From Rallus limicola (Eukaryota > Chordata > Aves > Gruiformes > Rallidae), in NCBI GenBank assembly GCA_022605955.1, contig JAKCOZ010000083.1, forward strand, positions 930,001 through 994,000: a stretch of DNA of 64,000 bases, in the 5' to 3' direction. Positions within the stretch are counted from its first letter, which is position 1. The number at the start of each line of letters is the position of its first letter. Below the pieces are notes generated by a model. The model ran no database searches and had not been told where the DNA came from. It was given only the letters and a program-made list of their open reading frames with translations. Both the position numbers and the translations under genes were made by a program. Below, one piece after another: positions 44,887-57,558 of the stretch.

Positions 44887-47800
44887 ATGCCTTTCAGGCC
44901 TAGCTTCTATACTTTGGGAGTTATTGCTCGACGTTTAGCATGTTTTGAACTGCAGTCTGCTAGGGCCGAGAAAAGCACCATAGGAGGTTCCAGGCATGTT
45001 CCCTCTTTCCAGGCAAAGGAAAAGGCTGAGAGCCAAATTTACAGGGTCTGCTCGTGTGTCCTGTTAGGAGGTTTCAGACAAGCTATGCCTTTCAGGCCTA
45101 GCTTCTTTCCTTTGGGAGTTATTGCTGGACGTTTAGCATGTTTTGAACTGCAGTCTGCTAGGGCCGAGAAAAGCACCGTAGGAGGTTCCAGGCATGTTCC
45201 CTCTTTCCAGGCAAAGGAAAAGGCTGAGAGCCAAAGTGACAGGGTCTGCTCGTGTGTCCTGTTAGGAGGTTTCAGACAAGCTATGCCTTTCAGGCCTAGC
45301 TTCTTTACTTTGGGAGTTATTGCTGGACGTTGAGCATGTTTTGAACTGCAGTCTGCTAGGGCCGAGAAAAGCACAGTAGGAGGTTCCAGGCATGTTCCCT
45401 CTTTCCAGGCAAAGGAAAAGGCTGAGAGCCAAAGTGACAGGTGCTGCTCATGTGTCCTGTTAGGAGGTTTCAGACAAGCTATGCCTTTCAAGCCTAGCTT
45501 CTTTACTTTGGGAGTTATTGCTGGACGTTGAGCATGTTTTGAACTGCAGTCTGCTAGGGCCGAGAAAAGCACAGTAGGAGGTTCCAGGCATGTTCCCTCT
45601 TTCCAGGCAAAGGAAAAGGCTGAGAGCCAAAGTGACAGGTGCTGCTCATGTGTCCTGTTAGGAGGTTTCAGACAAGCTATGCCTTTCAGGCCTAGCTTCT
45701 TTACTTTGGGAGTTATTGCTGGACGTTTAGCATGTTTTGAACTGCAGTCTGCTAGGGCCGAGAAAAGCACCGTAGGAGGTTCCAGGCATGTTCCCTCTTT
45801 CCAGGCAAAGGAAAAGGCTGAGAACCAAAGTGACAGGGTCTGCTTGTGTGTCCTGTTAGGAGGTTTCAGACAAGCTATGCCTTTCAGGCCTAGCTTCTTT
45901 ACTTTGGGAGTTATTGCTGGACGTTTAGCATGTTTTGAACTGCAGTCTGCTAGGGCCGAGAAAAGCACCGTAGGAGGTTCCAGGCATGTTCCCTCTTTCC
46001 AGGCAAAGGAAAAGGCTGAGAGCCAAAGTGACAGGGTCTGCTCGTGTGTCCTGTTAGGAGGTTTCAGACAAGCTATGCCTTTCAGGCCTAGCTTCTTTAC
46101 TTTGGGAGTTATTGCTGGACGTTTAGCATGTTTTGAACTGCAGTCTGCTAGGGCCGAGAAAAGCACCGTAGGAGGTTCCAGGCATGTTCCCTCTTTCCAG
46201 GCAAAGGAAAAGTCTGAGAGCCAAAGTGACAGGGTCTGCTCGTGTGTCCTGTTAGGAGGTTTCAGACAAGCTATGCCTTTCAGGCCTAGCTTCTTTACTT
46301 TGGGAGTTATTGCTGGACGTTTAGCATGTTTTGAACTGCAGTCTGCTAGGGCCGAGAAAAGCACCGTAGGAGGTTCCAGGCATGTTCCCTCTTTCCAGGC
46401 AAAGGAAAAGGCTGAGAGCCAAAGTGACAGGGTCTGCTCGTGTGTCCTGTTAGGAGGTTTCAGACAAGCTATGCCTTTCAGGCCTAGCTTCTTTACTTTG
46501 GGAGTTATTGCTGGACGTTTAGCATGTTTTGAACTGCAGTCTGCTAGGGCCGAGAAAAGCACCGTAGGAGGTTCCAGGCATGTTCCCTCTTTCCAGGCAA
46601 AGGAAAAGGCTGAGAGCCAAAGTGACAGGGTCTGCTCGTGTGTCCTGTTAGGAGGTTTCAGACAAGCTATGCCTTTCAGGCCTAGCTTCTTTACTTTGGG
46701 AGTTATTGCTGGACGTTTAGCATGTTTTGAACTGCAGTCTGCTAGGGCCGAGAAAAGCACCGTAGGAGGTTCCAGGCATGTTCCCTCTTTCCAGGCAAAG
46801 GAAAAGGCTGAGAGCCAAAGTGACAGGGGCTGCTCGTGTGTCCTGTTAGGAGGTTTCAGACAAGCTATGCCTTTCAGGCCTAGCTTCTTTACTTTGGGAG
46901 TTATTGCTGGACGTTTAGCATGTTTTGAACTGCAGTCTGCTAGGGCCGAGAAAAGCACCGTAGGAGGTTCCAGGCATGTTCCCTCTTTCCAGGCAAAGGA
47001 AAAGGCTGAGAGCCAAAGTGACAGGGGCTGCTCGTGTGTCCTGTTAGGAGGTTTCAGACAAGCTATGCCTTTCAGTCCTAGCTTCTTTACTTTGGGAGTT
47101 ATTGCTGGACGTTTAGCATGTTTTGAACTGCAGTCTGCTAGGGCCGAGAAGAGCACCGTAGGAGGTTCCAGGCATGTTCCCTCTTTCCAGGCAAAGGAAA
47201 AGGCTGAGAGCCAAAGTGACAGGGTCTGCTCGTGTGTCCTGTTAGGAGGTTTCAGACAAGCTATGCCTTTCAGGCCTAGCTTCTTTACTTTGGGAGTTAT
47301 TGCTGGACGTTTAGCATGTTTTGAACTGCAGTCTGCTAGGGCCGAGAAAAGCACCGTAGGAGGTTCCAGGCATGTTCCCTCTTTCCAGGCAAAGGAAAAG
47401 GCTGAGAGCCAAAGTGACAGGGTCTGCTCGTGTGTCCTGTTAGGAGGTTTCAGACAAGCTATGCCTTTCAGGCCTAGCTTCTTTACTTTGGGAGTTATTG
47501 CTGGACGTTTAGCATGTTTTGAACTGCAGTCTGCTAGGGCCGAGAAAAGCACCGTAGGAGGTTCCAGGCATGTTCCCTCTTTCCAGGCAAAGGAAAAGGC
47601 TGAGAGCCAAAGTGACAGGGTCTGCTCGTGTGTCCTGTTATGAGGTTTCAGACAAGCTATGCCTTTCAGGCCTAGCTTCTTTACTTTGGGAGTTATTGCT
47701 GGACGTTTAGCATGTTTTGAACTGCAGTCTGCTAGGGCCGAGAAAAGCACCGTAGGAGGTTCCAGGCATGTTCCCTCTTTCCAGGCAAAGGAAAAGGCTG

Positions 47801-48054
47801 AGAGCCAAAGTGACAGGGTCTGCTCGTGTGTCCTGTTAGGAGGTTTCAGACAAGCTATGCCTTTCAGGCCTAGCTTCTTTACTTTGGGAGTTATTGCTGG
47901 ACGTTTAGCATGTTTTGAACTGCAGTCTGCTAGGGCCGAGAAAAGCACCGTAGGAGGTTCCGGGCATGTTCCCTCTTTCCAGGCAAAGGAAAAGGCTGAG
48001 AGCCAAAGTGACAGGGTCTGCTCGTGTGTCCTGTTAGGAGGTTTCAGACAAGCT
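44887..48054 (+). repeat. Domain C interval 1: 16 monomers (3168 bp)
   Basis: It is bounded by T23A monomers at 44887 and 48055. The first has GCTCGACG and ACCATAGG. The second has CCAAATTTACAGG, and monomer 2 starts CTTTCCTTTGGG at its variable region. T50G monomers start at 45283 and 45481, both with CACAGTAGG and GGTGCTGCTCATG. AAAAGTCTGAG is near 46210 and GAAGAGCACC near 47150. Confidence 0.88.
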
Positions 48055-49638
48055 ATGCCTTTCAGGCCTAGCTTCTATACTTTGGGAGTTATTGCTGGAC
48101 GTTTAGCATGTTTTGAACTGCAGTCTGCTAGGGCCGAGAAAAGCACCGTAGGAGGTTCCAGGCATGTTCCCTCTTTCCAGGCAAAGGAAAAGGCTGAGAG
48201 CCAAAGTGACAGGGTCTGCTCGTGTGTCCTGTTAGGAGGTTTCAGACAAGCTATGCCTTTCAGGCCTAGCTTCTTTACTTTGGGAGTTATTGCTGGACGT
48301 TTAGCATGTTTTGAACTGCAGTCTGCTAGGGCCGAGAAAAGCACCGTAGGAGGTTCCAGGCATGTTCCCTCTTTCCAGGCAAAGGAAAAGGCTGAGAGCC
48401 AAAGTGACAGGGTCTGCTCGTGTGTCCTGTTAGGAGGTTTCAGACAAGCTATGCCTTTCAGGCCTAGCTTCTTTACTTTGGGAGTTATTGCTGGACGTTT
48501 AGCATGTTTTGAACTGCAGTCTGCTAGGGCCGAGAAAAGCACCGTAGGAGGTTCCAGGCATGTTCCCTCTTTCCAGGCAAAGGAAAAGGCTGAGAGCCAA
48601 AGTGACAGGGTCTGCTCGTGTGTCCTGTTAGGAGGTTTCAGACAAGCTATGCCTTTCAGGCCTAGCTTCTTTACTTTGGGAGTTATTGCTGGACGTTTAG
48701 CATGTTTTGAACTGCAGTCTGCTAGGGCCGAGAAAAGCACCGTAGGAGGTTCCAGGCATGTTCCCTCTTTCCAGGCAAAGGAAAAGGCTGAGAGCCAAAG
48801 TGACAGGGTCTGCTCGTGTGTCCTGTTAGGAGGTTTCAGACAAGCTATGCCTTTCAGGCCTAGCTTCTTTACTTTGGGAGTTATTGCTGGACGTTTAGCA
48901 TGTTTTGAACTGCAGTCTGCTAGGGCCGAGAAAAGCACCGTAGGAGGTTCCAGGCATGTTCCCTCTTTCCAGGCAAAGGAAAAGGCTGAGAGCCAAAGTG
49001 ACAGGGTCTGCTCGTGTGTCCTGTTAGGAGGTTTCAGACAAGCTATGCCTTTCAGGCCTAGCTTCTTTACTTTGGGAGTTATTGCTGGACGTTTAGCATG
49101 TTTTGAACTGCAGTCTGCTAGGGCCGAGAAAAGCACCGTAGGAGGTTCCAGGCATGTTCCCTCTTTCCAGGCAAAGGAAAAGGCTGAGAGCCAAAGTGAC
49201 AGGGTCTGCTCGTGTGTCCTGTTAGGAGGTTTCAGACAAGCTATGCCTTTCAGGCCTAGCTTCTTTACTTTGGGAGTTATTGCTGGACGTTGAGCATGTT
49301 TTGAACTGCAGTCTGCTAGGGCCGAGAAAAGCACCGTAGGAGGTTCCAGGCATGTTCCCTCTTTCCAGGCAAAGGAAAAGGCTGAGAGCCAAAGTGACAG
49401 GGGCTGCTCGTGTGTCCTGTTAGGAGGTTTCAGACAAGCTATGCCTTTCAGGCCTAGCTTCTTTACTTTGGGAGTTATTGCTGGACGTTTAGCATGTTTT
49501 GAACTGCAGTCTGCTAGGGCCGAGAAAAGCACCGTAGGAGGTTCCAGGCATGTTCCCTCTTTCCAGGCAAAGGAAAAGGCTGAGAGCCAAAGTGACAGGG
49601 TCTGCTCGGGTGTCCTGTTAGGAGGTTTCAGACAAGCT
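48055..49638 (+). repeat. Domain C interval 2: eight monomers (1584 bp)
   Basis: The opening T23A monomer has normal CACCGTAGG, unlike the other T23A monomers. The next five are near-consensus with T161. T50G is in the monomer starting at 49243, six monomers after T23A. The final monomer has CTCGGGTGTCC. Confidence 0.88.
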
Positions 49639-52410
49639 ATGCCTTTCAGGCCTAGCTTCTATACTTTGGGAGTTATTGCTGGACGTTTAGCATGTTTTGA
49701 ACTGCAGTCTGCTAGGGCCGAGAAAAGCACCATAGGAGGTTCCAGGCATGTTCCCTCTTTCCAGGCAAAGGAAAAGGCTGAGAGCCAAAGTGACAGGGTC
49801 TGCTTGTGTGTCCTGTTAGGAGGTTTCAGACAAGCTATGCCTTTCAGGCCTAGCTTCTTTACTTTGGGAGTTATTGCTGGACGTTGAGCATGTTTTGAAC
49901 TGCAGTCTGCTAGGGCCGAGAAAAGCACCGTAGGAGGTTCCAGGCATGTTCCCTCTTTCCAGGCAAAGGAAAAGGCTGAGAGCCAAAGTGACAGGGTCTG
50001 CTCGTGTGTCCTGTTAGGAGGTTTCAGACAAGCTATGCCTTTCAGGCCTAGCTTCTTTACTTTGGGAGTTATTGCTGGACGTTGAGCATGTTTTGAACTG
50101 CAGTCTGCTAGGGCCGAGAAAAGCACCGTAGTAGGTTCCAGGCATGTTCCCTCTTTCCAGGCAAAGGAAAAGGCTGAGAGCCAAAGTGACAGGGGCTGCT
50201 CGTGTGTCCTGTTATGAGGTTTCAGACAAGCTATGCCTTTCAGGCCTAGCTTCTTTACTTTGGGAGTTATTGCTGGACGTTTAGCATGTTTTGATCTGCA
50301 GACTGCTAGGGCCGAGAAAAGCACCGTAGGAGGTTCCAGGCATGTTCCCTCTTTCCAGGCAAAGGAAAAGGCTGAGAGCCAAAGTGACAGGGTCTGCTCT
50401 TGTGGCCTGTTAGGAGGTTTCAGACAAGCTATGCCTTTCATGCCTAGCTTCTTTACTTTGGGAGTTATTGCTGGACGTTGAGCATGTTTTGAACTGCAGT
50501 CTGCTAGGGCCGAGAAAAGCACCGTAGGAGGTTCCAGGCATGTTCCCTCTTTCCAGGCAAAGGAAAAGGCTGAGAGCCAAAGTGACAGGGTCTGCTCGTG
50601 TGTCCTGTTAGGAGGTTTCAGACAAGCTATGCCTTTCAGGCCTAGCTTCTTTACTTTGGGAGTTATTGCTGGACGTTTAGCATGTTTTGAACTGCAGTCT
50701 GCTAGGGCCGAGAAAAGCACCGTAGGAGGTTCCAGGCATGTTCCCTCTTTCCAGGCAAAGGAAAAGGCTGAGAGCCAAAGTGACAGGTGCTGCTCATGTG
50801 TCCTGTTAGGAGGTTTCAGACAAGCTATGCCTTTCAAGCCTAGCTTCTTTACTTTGGGAGTTATTGCTGGACGTTTAGCATGTTTTGAACTGCAGTCTGC
50901 TAGGGCCGAGAAAAGCACCGTAGGAGGTTCCAGGCATGTTCCCTCTTTCCAGGCAAAGGAAAAGGCTGAGAGCCAAAGTGACAGGGTCTGCTCGTGTGTC
51001 CTGTTAGGAGGTTTCAGACAAGCTATGCCTTTCAGGCCTAGCTTCTTTACTTTGGGAGATATTGCTGGACGTTTAGCATGTTTTGAACTGCAGTCTGCTA
51101 GGGCCGAGAAAAGCACTGTAGGAGGTTCCAGGAATGTTCCCTCTTTCCAGGCAAAGGAAAAGGCTGAGAGCCAAAGTGACAGGGTCTGCTCGTGTGTCCT
51201 GTTAGGAGGTTTCAGACAAGCTATGCCTTTCAGGCCTAGCTTCTTTACTTTGGGAGTTATTGCTGGACGTTTAGCATGTTTTGAACTGCAGTCTGCTAGG
51301 GCCGAGAAAAGCACAGTAGGAGGTTCCAGGCATGTTCCCTCTTTCCAGGCAAAGGAAAAGGCTGAGTGCCAAAGTGACAGGGGCTGCTCGTGTGTCCTGT
51401 TAGGAGGTTTCAGACAAGCTATGCCTTTCAGGCCTAGCTTCTTTACTTTGGGAGTTATTGCTGGACGTTTAGCATGTTTTGATCTGCAGTCTGCTAGGGC
51501 CGAGAAAAGCACCGTAGGAGGTTCCAGGCATGTTCCCTCTTTCCAGGCAAAGGAAAAGGCTGAGAGCCAAAGTGACAGGGTCTGCTTGTGTGTCCTGTTA
51601 GGAGGTTTCAGACAAGCTATGCCTTTCAGGCCTAGCTTCTTTACTTTGGGAGTTATTGCTGGACGTTTAGCATGTTTTGAACTGCAGTCTGCTAGGGCCG
51701 AGAAAAGCACCGTAGGAGGTTCCAGGCATGTTCCCTCTTTCCAGGCAAAGGAAAAGGCTGAGAGCCAAAGTGACAGGGTCTGCTCGTGTGTCCTGTTAGG
51801 AGGTTTCAGACAAGCTATGCCTTTCAGGCCTAGCTTCTTTACTTTGGGAGTTATTGCTGGACGTTTAGCATGTTTTGAACTGCAGTCTGCTAGGGCCGAG
51901 AAAAGCACCGTAGGAGGTTCCAGGCATGTTCCCTCTTTCCAGGCAAAGGAAAAGGCTGAGAGCCAAAGTGACAGGGTCTGCTCGTGTGTCCTGTTAGGAG
52001 GTTTCAGACAAGCTATGCCTTTCAGGCCTAGCTTCTTTACTTTGGGAGTTATTGCTGGACGTTTAGCATGTTTTGAACTGCAGTCTGCTAGGGCCGAGAA
52101 AAGCACCGTAGGAGGTTCCAGGCATGTTCCCTCTTTCCAGGCAAAGGAAAAGGCTGAGAGCCAAAGTGACAGGGTCTGCTCGTGTGTCCTGTTAGGAGGT
52201 TTCAGACAAGCTATGCCTTTCAGGCCTAGCTTCTTTACTTTGGGAGTTATTGCTGGACGTTTAGCATGTTTTGAACTGCAGTCTGCTAGGGCCGAGAAAA
52301 GCACCGTAGGAGGTTCCAGGCATGTTCCCTCTTTCCGGGCAAAGGAAAAGGCTGAGAGCCAAAGTGACAGGGTCTGCTCGTGTGTCCTGTTAGGAGGTTT
52401 CAGACAAGCT
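49639..52410 (+). repeat. Domain C interval 3: 14 monomers (2772 bp)
   Basis: The T23A monomer has G94A and C167T (CTGCTTGTG). T50G monomers start at 49837, 50035 and 50431. The one at 50035 ends with TGTTATGAGG, and the one at 50431 also has G11T. TTTGATCTGCAG marks monomers 50233 and 51421. GAGATATTGC is at 51057, GAGTGCC at 51364, and CTTTCCGGGC in the last monomer. Confidence 0.88.
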
Positions 52411-54786
52411 ATGCCTTTCAGGCCTAGCTTCTATACTTTGGGAGTTATTGCTGGACGTTTAGCATGTTTTGAACTGCAGTCTGCTAGGGCCGAGAAAAGC
52501 ACCATAGGAGGTTCCAGGCATGTTCCCTCTTTCCAGGCAAAGGAAAAGGCTGAGAGCCAAAGTGACAGGGTCTGCTTGTGTGTCCTGTTAGGAGGTTTCA
52601 GACAAGCTATGCCTTTCAGGCCTAGCTTCTTTACTTTGGGAGTTATTGCTGGACGTTTAGCATGTTTTGAACTGCAGTCTGCAAGGGCCGAGAAAAGCAC
52701 CGTAGGAGGTTCCAGGCATGTTCCCTCTTTCCAGGCAAAGGAAAAGGCTGAGAGCCAAAGTGACAGGGTCTGCTCGTGTGTCCTGTTAGGAGGTTTCAGA
52801 CAAGCTATGCCTTTCAGGCCTAGCTTCTTTACTTTGGGAGTTATTGCTGGACGTTGAGCATGTTTTGAACTGCAGTCTGCTTAGGCCGAGAAAAGCACCG
52901 TAGGAGGTTCCAGGCATGTTCCCTCTTTCCAGGCAAAGGAAAAGGCTGAGAGCCAAAGTGACAGGGGCTGCTCGTGTGTCCTGTTAGGAGGTTTCAGACA
53001 AGCTATGCCTTTCAGGCCTAGCTTCTTTACTTTGGGAGTTATTGCTGGACGTTTAGCATGTTTTGAACTGCAGTCTGCTAGGGCCGAGAAAAGCACCGTA
53101 GGAGGTTCCAGGCATGTTCCCTCTTTCCAGGCAAAGGAAAAGGCTGAGAGCCAAAGTGACAGGGTCTGCTCGTGTGTCCTGTTAGGAGGTTTCAGACAAG
53201 CTATGCCTTTCAGGCCTAGCTTCTTTACTTTGGGAGTTATTGCTGGACGTTTAGCATGTTTTGAACTGCAGTCTGCTAGGGCCGAGAAAAGCACCGTAGG
53301 AGGTTCCAGGCATGTTCCCTCTTTCCAGGCAAAGGAAAAGGCTGAGAGCCAAAGTGACAGGGTCTGCTCGTGTGTCCTGTTAGGAGGTTTCAGACAAGCT
53401 ATGCCTTTCAGGCCTAGCTTCTTTACTTTGGGAGTTATTGCTGGACGTTTAGCATGTTTTGAACTGCAGTCTGCTAGGGCCGAGAAAAGCACCGTAGGAG
53501 GTTCCAGGCATGTTCCCTCTTTCCAGGCAAAGGAAAAGGCTGAGAGCCAAAGTGACAGGGTCTGCTCGTGTGTCCTGTTAGGAGGTTTCAGACAAGCTAT
53601 GCCTTTCAGGCCTAGCTTCTTTACTTTGGGAGTTATTGCTGGACGTTTAGCATGTTTTGAACTGCAGTCTGCTAGGGCCGAGAAAAGCACCGTAGGAGGT
53701 TCCAGGCATGTTCCCTCTTTCCAGGCAAAGGAAAAGGCTGAGAGCCAAAGGTACAGGGGCTGCTCGTGTGTCATGTTAGGAGGTTTCAGACAAGCTATGC
53801 CTTTCAGGCCTAGCTTCTTTACTTTGGGAGTTATTGCTGGACGTTTAGCATGTTTTGAACTGCAGTCTGCTAGGGCCGAGAAAAGCACCGTAGGAGGTTC
53901 CAGGCATGTTCCCTCTTTCCAGGCAAAGGAAAAGGCTGAGAGCCAAAGTGACAGGGTCTGCTCGTGTGTCCTGTTAGGAGGTTTCAGACAAGCTATGCCT
54001 TTCAGGCCTAGCTTCTTTACTTTGGGAGTTATTGCTGGACGTTTAGCATGTTTTGAACTGCAGTCTGCTAGGGCCGAGAAAAGCACCGTAGGAGGTTCCA
54101 GGCATGTTCCCTCTTTCCAGGCAAAGGAAAAGGCTGAGAGCCAAAGTGACAGGGTCTGCTCGTGTGTCCTGTTAGGAGGTTTCAGACAAGCTATGCCTTT
54201 CAGGCCTAGCTTCTTTACTTTGGGAGTTATTGCTGGACGTTTAGCATGTTTTGAACTGCAGTCTGCTAGGGCCGAGAAAAGCACCGTAGGAGGTTCCAGG
54301 CATGTTCCCTCTTTCCAGGCAAAGGAAAAGGCTGAGAGCCAAAGTGACAGGGTCTGCTCGTGTGTCCTGTTAGGAGGTTTCAGACAAGCTATGCCTTTCA
54401 GGCCTAGCTTCTTTACTTTGGGAGTTATTGCTGGACGTTTAGCATGTTTTGAACTGCAGTCTGCTAGGGCCAAGAAAAGCACCGTAGGAGGTTCCAGGCA
54501 TGTTCCCTCTTTCCAGGCAAAGGAAAAGGCTGAGAGCCAAAGTGACAGGGTCTGCTCGTGTGTCCTGTTAGGAGGTTTCAGACAAGCTATGCCTTTCAGG
54601 CCTAGCTTCTTTACTTTGGGAGTTATTGCTGGACGTTTAGCATGTTTTGAACTGCAGTCTGCTAGGGCCGAGAAAAGCACCGTAGGAGGTTCCGGGCATG
54701 TTCCCTCTTTCCAGGCAAAGGAAAAGGCTGAGAGCCAAAGTGACAGGGTCTGCTCGTGTGTCCTGTTAGGAGGTTTCAGACAAGCT
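52411..54786 (+). repeat. Domain C interval 4: 12 monomers (2376 bp)
   Basis: The T23A/G94A/C167T monomer is followed by a GTCTGCAAGGG monomer and then T50G at 52807, with GCTTAGGCC. Monomer 53599 has CCAAAGGTACAGG and A175. G82A is at 54470 and TTCCGGGCATG near 54693. Confidence 0.88.
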
Positions 54787-56370
54787 AAGCCTTTCAGGCC
54801 TAGCTTCTATACTTTGGGAGTTATTGCTGGACGTTTAGCATGTTTTGAACTGCAGTCTGCTAGGGCCGAGAAAAGCACCATAGGAGGTTCCAGGCATGTT
54901 CCCTCTTTCCAGGCAAAGGAAAAGGCTGAGAGCCAAAGTGACAGGGTCTGCTCGTGTGTCCTGTTAGGAGGTTTCAGACAAGCTATGCCTTTCAGGCCTA
55001 GCTTCTTTACTTTGGGAGTTATTGCTGGACGTTTAGCATGTTTTGAACTGCAGTCTGCTAGGGCCGAGAAAAGCACCGTAGGAGGTTCCAGGCATGTTCC
55101 CTCTTTCCAGGCAAAGGAAAAGGCTGAGAGCCAAAGTGACAGGGTCTGCTCGTGTGTCCTGTTAGGAGGTTTCAGACAAGCTATGCCTTTCAGGCCTAGC
55201 TTCTTTACTTTGGGAGTTATTGCTGGACGTTGAGCATGTTTTGAACTGCAGTCTGCTAGGGCCGAGAAAAGCACAGTAGGAGGTTCCAGGCATGTTCCCT
55301 CTTTCCAGGCAAAGGAAAAGGCTGAGTGCCAAAGTGACAGGGTCTGCTCGTGTGTCCTGTTAGGAGGTTTCAGACAAGCTATGCCTTTCAGGCCTAGCTT
55401 CTTTACTTTGGGAGTTATTGCTGGACGTTTAGCATGTTTTGATCTGCAGTCTGCTAGGGCCGAGAAAAGCACCGTAGGAGGTTCCAGGCATGTTCCCACT
55501 TTCCAGGCAAAGGAAAAGGCTGAGAGCCAAAGTGACAGGGTCTGCTTGTGTGTCCTGTTAGGAGGTTTCAGACAAGCTATGCCTTTCAGGCCTAGCTTCT
55601 TTACTTTGGGAGTTATTGCTGGACGTTTAGCATGTTTTGAACTGCAGTCTGCTAGGGCCGAGAAAAGCACCGTAGGAGGTTCCAGGCATGTTCCCTCTTT
55701 CCAGGCAAAGGAAAAGGCTGAGAGCCAAAGTGACAGGGGCTGCTCGTGTGTCCTGTTAGGAGGTTTCAGACAAGCTATGCCTTTCAGGCCTAGCTTCTTT
55801 ACTTTGGGAGTTATTGCTGGACATTTAGCATGTTTTGAACTGCAGTCTGCTAGGGCCGAGAAAAGCACCGTACGAGGTTCCAGGCATGTTCCCTCTTTCC
55901 AGGCAAAGGAAAAGGCTGAGAGCCAAAGTGACAGGGTCTGCTCGTGTGTCCTGTTAGGAGGTTTCAGACAAGCTATGCCTTTCAGGCCTAGCTTCTTTAC
56001 TTTGGGAGTTATTGCTGGACGTTTAGCATGTTTTGAACTGCAGTCTGCTAGGGCCGAGAAAAGCACCGTAGGAGGTTCCAGGCATGTTCCCTCTTTCCAG
56101 GCAAAGGAAAAGGCTGAGAGCCAAAGTGACAGGGGCTGCTCGTGTGTCCTGTTAGGAGGTTTCAGACAAGCTATGCCTTTCAGGCCTAGCTTCTTTACTT
56201 TGGGAGTTATTGCTGGACGTTTAGCATGTTTTGAACTGCAGTCTGCTAGGGCCGAGAAAAGCACCGTAGGAGGTTCCAGGCATGTTCCCTCTTTCCGGGC
56301 AAAGGAAAAGGCTGAGAGCCAAAGTGACAGGGTCTGCTCGTGTGTCCTGTTAGGAGGTTTCAGACAAGCT
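54787..56370 (+). repeat. Domain C interval 5: eight monomers (1584 bp)
   Basis: The T23A monomer starts AAGCC (ATG lost). T50G is at +2 (55183, with GAGTGCC). TTTGATCTGCAG is at +3 (55381) with GTTCCCACTTTCC and CTGCTTGTG. GGACATTTAG (G47A) is at 55777. CTTTCCGGGC is in the last monomer. The interval starting at 59143 repeats this order. Confidence 0.9.
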
Positions 56371-57558
56371 ATGCCTTTCAGGCCTAGCTTCTATACTTTG
56401 GGAGTTATTGCTGGACGTTTAGCATGTTTTGAACTGCAGTCTGCTAGGGCCGAGAAAAGCACCATAGGAGGTTCCAGGCATGTTCCCTCTTTCCAGGCAA
56501 AGGAAAAGGCTGAGAGCCAAAGTGACAGGGTCTGCTTGTGTGTCCTGTTAGGAGGTTTCAGACAAGCTATGCCTTTCAGGCCTAGCTTCTTTACTTTGGG
56601 AGTTATTGCTGGACGTTTAGCATGTTTTGAACTGCAGTCTGCTAGGGCCGAGAAAAGCACCGTAGGAGGTTCCAGGCATGTTCCCTCTTTCCAGGCAAAG
56701 GAAAAGGCTGAGAGCCAAAGTGACAGGGTCTGCTCGTGTGTCCTGTTAGGAGGTTTCAGACAAGCTATGCCTTTCAGGCCTAGCTTCTTTACTTTGGGAG
56801 TTATTGCTGGACGTTTAGCATGTTTTGAACTGCAGTCTGCTAGGGCCGAGAAAAGCACCGTAGGAGGTTCCAGGCATGTTCCCTCTTTCCAGGCAAAGGA
56901 AAAGGCTGAGAGCCAAAGTGACAGGGGCTGCTCGTGTGTCCTGTTATGAGGTTTCAGACAAGCTATGCCTTTCAGGCCTAGCTTCTTTACTTTGGGAGTT
57001 ATTGCTGGACGTTTAGCATGTTTTGAACTGCAGTCTGCTAGGGCCGAGAAAAGCACCGTAGGAGGTTCCAGGCATGTTCCCTTTTTCCAGGCAAAGGAAA
57101 AGGCTGAGAGCCAAAGTGACAGGGTCTGCTCGTGTGTCCTGTTAGGAGGTTTCAGACAAGCTATGCCTTTCATGCCTAGCTTCTTTACTTTGGGAGTTAT
57201 TGCTGGACGTTGAGCATGTTTTGAACTGCAGTCTGCTAGGGCCGAGAAAAGCACCGTAGGAGGTTCCAGGCATGTTCCCTCTTTCCAGGCAAAGGAAAAG
57301 GCTGAGAGCCAAAGTGACAGGGGCTGCTCGTGTGTCCTGTTAGGAGGTTTCAGACAAGCTATGCCTTTCAGGCCTAGCTTCTTTACTTTGGGAGTTATTG
57401 CTGGACGTTTAGCATGTTTTGAACTGCAGTCTGCTAGGGCCGAGAAAAGCACCGTAGGAGGTTCCAGGCATGTTCCCTCTTTCCAGGCAAAGGAAAAGGC
57501 TGAGAGCCAAAGTGACAGGGTCTGCTCGTGTGTCCTGTTAGGAGGTTTTAGACAAGCT
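56371..57558 (+). repeat. Domain C interval 6: six monomers (1188 bp)
   Basis: The T23A/G94A/C167T monomer opens it. The third monomer ends TGTTATGAGG (56946), the fourth has CCCTTTTTCC, and the fifth (57163) has G11T with T50G. The TATGAGG, plain monomer, G11T plus T50G series also occurs 6732 bp (34 monomers) earlier. Confidence 0.88.
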